Assembly (NCBI RefSeq): GCF_014779665.1
Contig: NZ_JACXYY010000002.1
Coordinates: 248,001 to 312,000, forward strand
Direction: 5' to 3'
Length of the DNA stretch: 64,000 nucleotides
Source: Nocardioides hwasunensis
GTDB taxonomy: Bacteria > Actinomycetota > Actinomycetes > Propionibacteriales > Nocardioidaceae
Positions 9,474 to 17,948 of this stretch are shown one piece after another. The notes under the pieces are model-generated. The model was not told where the DNA came from. It saw only the letters and a program-made list of their open reading frames with translations, and made no database searches. The number at the start of each line of letters is the position of its first letter. Within the stretch, counting starts at the first letter, position 1. Both the position numbers and the translations under genes were made by a program.

Positions 9474-12400
9474 GTGGCACGAGCGACTGCTCTGCGACGA
9501 CACCGGGCGGCGATCGCCTCAGGTGTCGTGCTCGCGCTCGCATCGGGGGCCGTGCTGACCTACGCCGTCACGGCGAGTGGCTACAAGAAGCACGAGGCGG
9601 AGCTCAACGACGGCGGCATCTGGGTCGTCAACGGGAAGAAGGGCTGGTCCGGCCGGCTCAACAAGCCCATCAACCAGCTCGACGGCGTGGTGCCCGGACA
9701 GGACGGCAAGGCCCGGCTCGACGTGGTCCAGGACGGGGCGTCCGTGGTGACCCTCGACCTCAACGCCAGCCGCGGGCAGTCCGTCGACGCCAGCCGTCTG
9801 GTCTCGCAGGACGGTGGCGCGGCCGCGGTCCCGGCCGACGGCGAGGTCCGCATGAGCGGCGGCACGCTGGCCAGCGTGGACGCCGAGACCGGCGAGGTCT
9901 GGGCGGTCCGCTACGACGACCAGCTCGGCAAGCCCGTGATGACTGCCGTGGACCGGCAGGCCGAGCCGCTCGTCGAGGCAGGCGAGGGTGCGGCCCTGGC
10001 CGTCAGCCAGGCCGGCACGGTCGTCGCGACGTCGTCTGCCGAGGGCACGGTCACGACCGTCCCCGCCACGGCGATCTCGTTCCGCGGGCCGGCGACGCAG
10101 GACCTCGGTGGGGACGCCGGCCAGGTCGACGCGGTCACCACCGTCGGCGAGCGCATCGTCGCCCTCGACACCGGCGCCGGTGCGCTGAGCGTCGTCGACG
10201 GTCCGACTGCCTCCGTGCCGAGCGACAGCGTGCTGCAGCAGTCCGGTCCCGACAGCGACGTCGTCCTCGTCGGCTCGCCCGAGGCCCTGCTCGCCGTCGA
10301 CCTCACCTCCGGTGAGGTCACCACGGTCGCGGAGGGCGCCGGCACTCCCGTCGCACCCGTCCGGCTCGGTTCGTGCTCGTTCGGGGCGTGGTCCGGTGGA
10401 GTGGGCCAGCGGGCCGTGCAGTGCGGGACGCAGGAGGCGATCGTCTCCAACCTCGGCGGCGACGCGACGAGTCTGGCCTACCGGGTCAACCGCGGGCAGA
10501 TCGTGCTCAACGACGCCAACAGCGGCGCGGTCTGGGACGTGGAGCAGGACAAGCCGATCCGGATCGACAACTGGCAGGCGTTCACCTCGAAGAAGAAGAA
10601 CAACGACGAGGAGGACGAGAACGACAACCAGAGCGAGGCCGACCGGCGTCCGCCGGAGGCCCGTCCGGACTCCTACGGCGTCCGGGCCGGTCGCACCACG
10701 GTGCTGCACCCGCTCGACAACGACTCGGCCCCCGAGGGGCGGCTGCTCAGCATCGTCGACGTCGAGCAGCCCGGGGGTGGTGCCCGGGTGGAGATCAGCC
10801 CCGACGGTCAGACCCTGGTCCTCGAGATGCCCGAGGACGGGCGGCCGGCGAGCTTCGCCTACTACATCGACGACGGACGCGACGGTCTGTCGGCCAACGC
10901 CACGGTCGACGTACGCCTGCGTGACCCCGGTGCCAACGAGCCCCCGGACCTGCGCCAGGGCTACGAGCGGCCCACCTTCAAGGTCCCGGACGGAGGCTCG
11001 CTCGCCGTGCCGGTCCTCGCCGACTGGCGAGACGACAGTGACGGCGACACGCTCCTGCTCGACTCCGCCAGCGTGGTGGGCGGGGACGAGAGCGGGGCCT
11101 CGGCGCGGACGACCGCCGACGGCCGGATCCGCTTCACCGCCCCGACCGCGACCACCGACAGCCAGCAGACGGTGCGGGTCGACTACGCCGTGACCGACGG
11201 CAGGTCCGAGCCGGTGCGCAAGGCCATCAACTTCCAGGTCCAGGCCCCGAAGGACCAGAAGGCGTTCGCGCCGACCGCCGAGCCCGACGTCGTGCGCGGC
11301 GAGGTGGGCGAGCCGATCAAGATCCGTCCGCTCCTCAACGACCTGCCCGGGTCGGACCCAGGATCGCCCAACGCCGAGCTGAGCCTCGGCGGGAAGGTGC
11401 CGCAGCAGCCCAACGTCGAGGTGGTCACCGACCTCGACTCCGGCCAGCTGACGGTGACGGCCTCACGCGCCGGCACCTACTTCCTGAACTACGACGCCGC
11501 CTACGGCAACGCGCCGCTCGACGCAGGTGTCATCCGCGTCGACGTGAAGGCGCGGCCCAAGCGCGCCGCGGACCCCATCGCGATGCCCGACACCCTGACC
11601 CTCTACGGCCAGGCGCCCGGCATCGTCGACGTGCTGGCCAACGACCTCGATCCCGCGGGCGGGCTGCTGGTCGTGCAGCGAGCGGTGCCCGACAACCAGG
11701 ACCAGCTCGACGTGGCGATCATCGACGGTCGCTGGCTCCGGGTCTCCTCGGTGCAGCCCACCATGGCGCCCACCACCCAGACCGTCGCCTACACCATCAG
11801 CAACGGCGCCAACTCGGGCGTGCGCGGCGAGGTCGTGGTCACCCAGCGTCCGGCGCCCGCGGACAACACCCCCATCACCGTGGCCGACAAGGCGGTCGTC
11901 CGGGCCGGGACCTCGGTCTCGGTGCCCGTGCTCGACAACGACGTGTCGCCCTCCGGGGACCGGCTGACCCTGCTCGGAGACCTCGCCGACACGCCTGCGC
12001 CGGGGCAGCTCCCGGTGGTCGCCCCGGTCGACTTCACCGGCGACGTCGGCAAGGCGTACGTCTCCGGGCGGGTCGTGCGCTACGTGGCTCCGCTGCAGAT
12101 GGAGGAGCGTGACACCTTCGACGTCACCTACGTCGCGCAGAACCTGGACGGCGAGCGCGCCCCCGGCGTGCTGCGCGTCACGGTCGTGCCGCAGGACGAC
12201 CCGAACGATCCCCCCGAGCCGCCGACCCTCGAGGGCCGCGTCGTCTCGGGCGACTCCGTCAAGGTGCGGGTGCCGGCTGTCGGTGTGGACCGCAACGGCG
12301 ACCCGGTCACGGTCACGGGCATCACCTCGGCCCCGCGGTTGGGGCGCATCGTGAGCTACGGCGGGAACTTCCTCGAGTACCAGGCCTACCCGCGCACGGT

Positions 12401-15400
12401 CGGCACCGACGAGTTCACCTACTCGGTGGTCGACTCCCAGGGTGCCTTCGCCACCGGCACGGTCCGAGTGGCCGTGGTGGGTCCCGGCGAGCCACAGCCA
12501 CCACTCGCCGTCGAGGACCGGCTCAGCATCGAGCCGGGTCGCACCGCGACCTTCGACCCGCTGGCCAACGACTTCATCGCCGCCGGCGACTCCGTGGAGC
12601 TCAAGCTGCTCGACCCGCCCGACGGAGTCACGCTGGACCCCGACACCAACCTCGTCACGGTGCCGGCGCCGGCCACGACCGAGGAGCCGCCGGTCGTGGT
12701 CGTCTACAGCGTCACCAACGGTCTCAGCGAGTCGCGCGCGACGATGACGTTGGAGACGCGCGAGGACTTCAACAACCCCCCCGTGGTCTACGACGCCTTC
12801 GGCAGCGCGGACGACAGCGGCAGCGTCGTGGTCGACGTGCTCGAGGGCGCCTACGACCCCGATGGCGACGCGGACGACATCCGGGTCACCTCCGTGTCCG
12901 GAGCCACCGTGGTCGGCAACGGCACCCAGGTGCGCGCCAACCGCACCGCGGCACCCCAGGTGCTGCCGTTCGAGGTGCGCGACGCCGACGGGGCGGTCGC
13001 CTCGGCCTCGGTCTACATCCCCCCGACGGGCAACGGGCTGCCCTACGTCGTCGACGGCGCGCTCATCGAGCTCGACTCCGGCGGAAGCGTGACCGGCAAG
13101 CTCTCCGACTACGTCGCCGCGCCCGACGGTGCCGACGTGCGGCTCGCGTCCGGACGCCGCTCGTGGTCGGCCTCCCCGTCCGCGCTGTCGGCCGGACCCG
13201 ACGGCGACGCGGGCTTCTCCCTCAGCTCGTCCCCCGGGTTTCGCGGGGTCGGCGCCGTGCTGGTCGAGGTCACCACCGCCACCGACGACGCGGGCAACGA
13301 GGACACCTCGACGACCGCCGACGGGGCGACGGTCCTGCTGTCGATCCCCGTCCAGGTCGGCGACGACACGCCCTCCCTCGAGTGTCCGGCGACCATCGTG
13401 CCGATGTCGGCCGGCCAGGTCTACGACCTCGACATCGCCGCCTTCTGCAAGGTGTTCACCCTCGACCCCCGCGACGCCGCGGACCTCGACTACACCGCGG
13501 AGTGGAGTCAGTCCGTCGACGGGGTGAGCGTGGCTCGGCCGGCGGGCTCCGTCGCCCGGGTGACGGCCTCGGAGTCCGCCACCGAGGGCGGCGTGGCGGT
13601 GCTGACCGTCCGCGCCGGGGACAGCAACGCCCAGGAGGTGCGATTCCGCCTGGCCCAGGCGCCTCCGCCCCGGCTCCTCCCGATCCGCGTGGAGACGATG
13701 CAGGCCGGCCAGAGCCGCACCTACGACATCAGCAGCTACCTCAGGTCCAGCATCGCCGGTGCGACACCACGGATCGTCTCGGTCGAGAGCACCGGAAACC
13801 CCGCGGTGCGGGCCACGAGCGACGGCAGCCGGCTGACCCTGACCGCCACCGCGGACGCCCGCGGCGCCGACGCCAGCTTCCGCCTCGTCGTCAGCGACGT
13901 CTCGTCCTCCGACCCGCCGTCGTCTCGCCGCGCCGAGGGCCGGATCCAGTTCGAGGTCGTCGGCGTGCCCGATGCGCCGGGTGAGCCGCGCCCCTTCCCG
14001 CTCTCGGACGAGGTGGGCACGATCAAGATGTCCTGGGCGCCACCGAAGAACGACGGCGGAGCGCCGGTCCAGGGCTACGTCGTGCGCGAGGAGAGGACCG
14101 GCGCCACGCAGCGGTGCGACACGAACATCTGCGTGTTCCGCAAGCTCAAGACCGGTGGCAACTACACCTTCCGGGTCAAGGCGGTCAACCGCGTCGGTGA
14201 GAGCGGGTGGAGCGGACTGTCCCGCTCGGCGCGGGCCGACACCGCACCCGGTCGCGTCGGCGAGATCCGGATGAAGGACCGGGGCAACGGCACCATCACC
14301 ATCGAGTGGACCAAGCCCACGACGGACACGTCCAAGATCCTCACCTACTACATCAGCTATCCCGGCCTGTCCGAGCCGGTGCCGGTGCCCGGCAACACGA
14401 CCCAGTACACCGCGGGCGGACTCAACAACAACGAGCGCTACGTGTTCCAGATCCGCGCGGAGAACCAGGTCGGGCTCTCGCTCAACAAGTCCTCGGGCGA
14501 GATGCAGCCGCTCGGGACCCCGGTCCCGCCCCCCGCGCCGACCGTGGCCGACCTCGAGGCCGGCGCCAACCAGACCGCCATCCAGATCTCGTGGCAGGGA
14601 GTCCTTCCCGAGGGCCCCGGCCCCACGACGTACACCGTCACCTACAGCACCGCGACGTCCGCGCCGGCTGCGGTGCCGGGCTGCCAGCGGGTGGTCGCGC
14701 TGACGTGCACCCACGCGGGGGTGCCCTACGACGGGCAGGTCTACACCTACCGGGTGGTCGCGGCGAACTCACCGGTCGGGGAGCCCGGCAACCGCTCGGT
14801 GCCGAGCGAGCCCACCTCGATCGAGGCCGTCGGCCGCCCGGCGCAGTGGGGGGCGTTCTCCGCGGTGGCCACGGGAGCCAGCCAGGAGGTCCAGCTGCAG
14901 TACACCGTGCCGGACGCACGTGGCAGCACCAGCAAGGTCGACGTCCTGGTGAACGGTGCGGTCGCCAGGACCTTCGCTCAGCAGACCGGGCCCGTCACGG
15001 CGCGCGTCCCCGTGCCCAGCAACGAAGGGCCCTACCCGGTGCAGCTGCGGGTGTGCAACGAGAACGCGCCCGCGGGCTGCACGCTCAGCGGCACGGTGAA
15101 CGTGCAGACCTACGGTCCGCTCGACAACATGCTCGACGACGTCGGCCCGGCCGTCGTCGACGGGAAGTCGGTGACCTGGACCATCAACGGATCGAACAAC
15201 GGCAACCCCGCGGTGGTCGAGGTGCGGATCAACGGAGGGCCTGCCGAGGTGTTCCGTCCCGGCGGCCCGGGCCGCTTCTCCTTCCAGAAGACGGCGACAG
15301 CCGACAGGTACGGCTCCGACGTCAGCATCTCGGTCCGGCTCTACGACGACGACCCGGGCAACCGGGGCGAGGACCGGTCGTCTCGCACCGACAGGTCCGG

Positions 15401-15737
15401 TCCGCCACCGCCGCCGACGATCTCGATCTCCCGGGGGGCGAACTGCAACGACGGCGACGACGACGTGACGAACAACTGCTCGTTCCCGCCCGACACTCCG
15501 TGCGACGTCGTCACCTGCGCGTTCGCCAACGTCACCGTCACGTTCGCGGAGGGTGCGCCCGACGCGATCTGGAGGTGCCGCTTCGACAGGTACCGGACGC
15601 GCTCCGCCGAGGGTTCGGGGAGCGGGACGTCGAGCTCCCGGGCCTACTTCAACGCCTACGACCAGGTGGCGGGAACCTGCGAGTTCAGCTCGGGCTACGC
15701 CGACCAACGGTTCAACCAGACCTTTCCCGTCCCCTGA
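9474..15737 (+). CDS. giant Ig-like/fibronectin type III surface protein
   Basis: A 2,087-residue exported protein. A hydrophobic anchor (about 10-30, AIASGVVLALASGAVLTYAV) follows a basic start, predicting a type II membrane protein with the rest outside. After a 380-residue beta-rich region and a Lys/Glu/Asn-rich hinge (about 370-390), about seven Ig/cadherin-like repeats follow, marked by motifs such as VPVLDNDVSPSGD (near 396, 602, 703, 803, 1013 and 1104). Three FnIII domains start near 1498, 1591 and 1686. The C-terminal region has several Cys pairs and no LPXTG. GTG 9474 was chosen from AAGGGGG and the anchor. It heads the MoxR-DUF58-transglutaminase operon; an adhesion or envelope-scaffold role is inferred. 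Confidence 0.85.
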   Translation: MARATALRRHRAAIASGVVLALASGAVLTYAVTASGYKKHEAELNDGGIWVVNGKKGWSGRLNKPINQLDGVVPGQDGKARLDVVQDGASVVTLDLNASRGQSVDASRLVSQDGGAAAVPADGEVRMSGGTLASVDAETGEVWAVRYDDQLGKPVMTAVDRQAEPLVEAGEGAALAVSQAGTVVATSSAEGTVTTVPATAISFRGPATQDLGGDAGQVDAVTTVGERIVALDTGAGALSVVDGPTASVPSDSVLQQSGPDSDVVLVGSPEALLAVDLTSGEVTTVAEGAGTPVAPVRLGSCSFGAWSGGVGQRAVQCGTQEAIVSNLGGDATSLAYRVNRGQIVLNDANSGAVWDVEQDKPIRIDNWQAFTSKKKNNDEEDENDNQSEADRRPPEARPDSYGVRAGRTTVLHPLDNDSAPEGRLLSIVDVEQPGGGARVEISPDGQTLVLEMPEDGRPASFAYYIDDGRDGLSANATVDVRLRDPGANEPPDLRQGYERPTFKVPDGGSLAVPVLADWRDDSDGDTLLLDSASVVGGDESGASARTTADGRIRFTAPTATTDSQQTVRVDYAVTDGRSEPVRKAINFQVQAPKDQKAFAPTAEPDVVRGEVGEPIKIRPLLNDLPGSDPGSPNAELSLGGKVPQQPNVEVVTDLDSGQLTVTASRAGTYFLNYDAAYGNAPLDAGVIRVDVKARPKRAADPIAMPDTLTLYGQAPGIVDVLANDLDPAGGLLVVQRAVPDNQDQLDVAIIDGRWLRVSSVQPTMAPTTQTVAYTISNGANSGVRGEVVVTQRPAPADNTPITVADKAVVRAGTSVSVPVLDNDVSPSGDRLTLLGDLADTPAPGQLPVVAPVDFTGDVGKAYVSGRVVRYVAPLQMEERDTFDVTYVAQNLDGERAPGVLRVTVVPQDDPNDPPEPPTLEGRVVSGDSVKVRVPAVGVDRNGDPVTVTGITSAPRLGRIVSYGGNFLEYQAYPRTVGTDEFTYSVVDSQGAFATGTVRVAVVGPGEPQPPLAVEDRLSIEPGRTATFDPLANDFIAAGDSVELKLLDPPDGVTLDPDTNLVTVPAPATTEEPPVVVVYSVTNGLSESRATMTLETREDFNNPPVVYDAFGSADDSGSVVVDVLEGAYDPDGDADDIRVTSVSGATVVGNGTQVRANRTAAPQVLPFEVRDADGAVASASVYIPPTGNGLPYVVDGALIELDSGGSVTGKLSDYVAAPDGADVRLASGRRSWSASPSALSAGPDGDAGFSLSSSPGFRGVGAVLVEVTTATDDAGNEDTSTTADGATVLLSIPVQVGDDTPSLECPATIVPMSAGQVYDLDIAAFCKVFTLDPRDAADLDYTAEWSQSVDGVSVARPAGSVARVTASESATEGGVAVLTVRAGDSNAQEVRFRLAQAPPPRLLPIRVETMQAGQSRTYDISSYLRSSIAGATPRIVSVESTGNPAVRATSDGSRLTLTATADARGADASFRLVVSDVSSSDPPSSRRAEGRIQFEVVGVPDAPGEPRPFPLSDEVGTIKMSWAPPKNDGGAPVQGYVVREERTGATQRCDTNICVFRKLKTGGNYTFRVKAVNRVGESGWSGLSRSARADTAPGRVGEIRMKDRGNGTITIEWTKPTTDTSKILTYYISYPGLSEPVPVPGNTTQYTAGGLNNNERYVFQIRAENQVGLSLNKSSGEMQPLGTPVPPPAPTVADLEAGANQTAIQISWQGVLPEGPGPTTYTVTYSTATSAPAAVPGCQRVVALTCTHAGVPYDGQVYTYRVVAANSPVGEPGNRSVPSEPTSIEAVGRPAQWGAFSAVATGASQEVQLQYTVPDARGSTSKVDVLVNGAVARTFAQQTGPVTARVPVPSNEGPYPVQLRVCNENAPAGCTLSGTVNVQTYGPLDNMLDDVGPAVVDGKSVTWTINGSNNGNPAVVEVRINGGPAEVFRPGGPGRFSFQKTATADRYGSDVSISVRLYDDDPGNRGEDRSSRTDRSGPPPPPTISISRGANCNDGDDDVTNNCSFPPDTPCDVVTCAFANVTVTFAEGAPDAIWRCRFDRYRTRSAEGSGSGTSSSRAYFNAYDQVAGTCEFSSGYADQRFNQTFPVP

Positions 15738-15786
15738 CGGGGACAGCCCAGACCGCCCCCACCCCGTCCACGACACAGGAGCACCG

Positions 15787-16758
15787 TTGACCATCAGCCA
15801 CGAACAGGCCGAGTGGTTCAAGTCCACCTTCGACCAGCTCACCGACAACATGGAGAAGGCCGTCCTCGGCAAGCGCCACGTGGTCCGGCTGGCGCTGACC
15901 TGCCTGCTCTCCGAGGGACACGTCCTGCTCGAGGACTTCCCCGGCACCGGCAAGACGATGCTCGCCCGTGCGCTCGCCAACACCGTGCAGGGCAGTCACG
16001 CGCGCATCCAGTTCACGCCCGACCTGCTGCCCTCGGACGTCACCGGCGTCACGGTCTACGACCAGCACAAGGGCACCTTCGAGTTCCACCCCGGCCCGAT
16101 CTTCCACACCATCGTGCTCGCCGACGAGATCAACCGCGCTTCTCCCAAGACCCAGTCGGCGCTGCTCGAGGTGATGGAGGAGGGGCAGGTCACCGTCGAC
16201 GGCGTCGCGCACCCGGTGGGCAAGCCCTTCCTCGTCATCGCGACCCAGAACCCGATCGAGCAGGCCGGCACCTACCGGCTGCCCGAGGCGCAGCTCGACC
16301 GCTTCCTGATGAAGACCTCGATCGGCTACCCCGACCGCCAGGCCACCGTCGAGCTCCTCAACAACGCCGCGGTCCGTGACCGCGCCGCCCTGGTCACCCC
16401 GGTCATCACGGCCGCCACCATCGCGCAGATGAGCGGTCTGGCCGACGAGGTCTACGTCGACCCCGCCGTCATCGGCTACGTCGCCGAGCTCGCCGAGGAG
16501 TCGCGTCGCCAGCCTCACGTCAAGCTGGGTCTCTCGGCGCGCGGCTGCCTGGCCTTCGTGCGTGTCGCCAAGACCTGGGCCGCTGCCGACGGCCGTGACC
16601 ACGTCGTGCCCGACGACATCAAGGACCTCGCCGAGCCGGTCCTCTCCCACCGACTGCTCCTCGACGCCGAGGCCCAGTTCAGCGGCATCGACGTGCAGAC
16701 CGTGATCTCCCGCCTGCTCGACGCCGTGGCGCCCCCGACCGATCGCGTGGGGGCCTGA
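15787..16758 (+). CDS. MoxR-family AAA+ ATPase
   Basis: A 323-residue AAA+ protein. Walker A is EDFPGTGKTMLARA (about residues 44-57), Walker B is IVLADEINRASPKTQ, the sensor region ATQNPIEQAGTYRLPEAQLDRF is followed by the C-terminal lid domain. MoxR ATPases act as chaperones that assemble or activate secreted or membrane complexes and nearly always sit beside DUF58/von Willebrand proteins, as here. The start is taken as TTG 15787 with ACAGGAG just upstream; an internal ATG at residue 22 would cut conserved sequence. Confidence 0.92.
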   Translation: MTISHEQAEWFKSTFDQLTDNMEKAVLGKRHVVRLALTCLLSEGHVLLEDFPGTGKTMLARALANTVQGSHARIQFTPDLLPSDVTGVTVYDQHKGTFEFHPGPIFHTIVLADEINRASPKTQSALLEVMEEGQVTVDGVAHPVGKPFLVIATQNPIEQAGTYRLPEAQLDRFLMKTSIGYPDRQATVELLNNAAVRDRAALVTPVITAATIAQMSGLADEVYVDPAVIGYVAELAEESRRQPHVKLGLSARGCLAFVRVAKTWAAADGRDHVVPDDIKDLAEPVLSHRLLLDAEAQFSGIDVQTVISRLLDAVAPPTDRVGA

Positions 16759-16766
16759 AGCTCTCC

Positions 16767-17948
16767 ATGAGGCAGCGGTTGAACGAGGCGCTCGAGGTCA
16801 TCAAGCCGATCGGCTGGCTGGTCCTCATGCTCGGCCTGGGCGCGCTCCTGGTGGCCACCTTCGCGCACTGGCGCGAGCTGGCCGTCCTCGGCACGGCGTG
16901 CCTGGCACTGCTCGTCCTCGCCCTCCCGTTCCTCCTCGGCCGCACCCACGTGACGGTGGACCTGCGGCTCCAGCCCGAACGGGTCGCGGCGGGGGAGTCG
17001 GTCGCCGCCGGGGTCCTGGTGGTCAACCGGGCCTCGACGCGCCTGGTGCCGACCACGCTCGAGGTGCCGGTGGGATCCGCCATCCATCGCTACGGCATCG
17101 CCTCGCTGGCGACGGGTGCCGCGCACGAGGAGTCCTTCACGATCCGCACGGAGCGGCGTGGTGTGATCGCCGTGGGTCCTGCCATGACCCGGCGCGGCGA
17201 CCCCGTCGGCCTGTTCTCCCGCGACGTGGTCTGGACCCCCGTGCGCGAGGTGCTGGTGCGACCGCCCCTGGTGCCGATGGAGTCGCTCGGTGCCGGCCTC
17301 CTGCGCGACCTGGAGGGCGTCTCGACCGATGCCGTCAGCCAGAGCGACCTGGCCTTCCACGCCCTGCGCGAGTACGTCCCGGGCGACGACCTGCGCCACA
17401 TCCACTGGCGCTCCTCGGCCAAGGTGATGGCCTCGACGGGGGAGTCGGCCCTGCTGGTGCGCCAGTACCTCGACACCCGCCGCAGCCACGCGACGATCGT
17501 GGTCGACGACCGGGTCACCTCCTGGCCGGACCCCGAGGACTTCGAGACCGCGATGGCCGTGGCCGCCTCGATCGCCGTGCGGGCGGTCCTCGACGAGTTC
17601 GACGTCTCCTTCGTGTGCGGGCGCCACGCCTCCACCGGCTCGGACGGCTACCTCGCGCTCGATGCCGTGTGCCGGGCCGAGCTCGGTGACCGCGGTCTCG
17701 TCGAGTCGGGGCGCCAGGCCAGCATGATGGCGCCCGACACCAGCCTGGCCTTCTTCGTCGGCGGCAACGTCACCGAGTTCACCGACCTCCTGCGCGCCGC
17801 CGCGGCGTTCCCGCCGGAGGTGCGCCGCTTCGGCATCGTCGTCGACCCCGCGAGCAACAGCCGCGTCACCGAGACCGGCGGTCTGCCCGTGCTCCACCTC
17901 GGCGCCAAGGAAGACCTCGGCGGCCTGCTGCGCTGGAGCGTGCGATGA
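16767..17948 (+). CDS. DUF58-domain membrane protein
   Basis: A 393-residue protein with two adjacent membrane helices at about 13-57 (LVLMLGLGALLVATFAHW, LALLVLALPFLLG). A beta-rich extracellular-type domain follows, then the DUF58 core HALREYVPGDDLRHIHWRSS (about 203-222) and an Asp-rich vWA-like tail (ATIVVDDRV). DUF58 proteins work with MoxR ATPases; their biochemical activity is not settled. It lies 8 bp after moxR and its stop overlaps the next start by 4 bp (ATGA). Confidence 0.9.
   Translation: MRQRLNEALEVIKPIGWLVLMLGLGALLVATFAHWRELAVLGTACLALLVLALPFLLGRTHVTVDLRLQPERVAAGESVAAGVLVVNRASTRLVPTTLEVPVGSAIHRYGIASLATGAAHEESFTIRTERRGVIAVGPAMTRRGDPVGLFSRDVVWTPVREVLVRPPLVPMESLGAGLLRDLEGVSTDAVSQSDLAFHALREYVPGDDLRHIHWRSSAKVMASTGESALLVRQYLDTRRSHATIVVDDRVTSWPDPEDFETAMAVAASIAVRAVLDEFDVSFVCGRHASTGSDGYLALDAVCRAELGDRGLVESGRQASMMAPDTSLAFFVGGNVTEFTDLLRAAAAFPPEVRRFGIVVDPASNSRVTETGGLPVLHLGAKEDLGGLLRWSVR

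Noticed and set aside
11463..14714. 1,083-codon minus-strand frame inside the giant surface protein gene
   Set aside because: The plus strand encodes clear Ig-like and FnIII repeats; the opposite frame is a low-complexity Gly/Arg/His/Val shadow.
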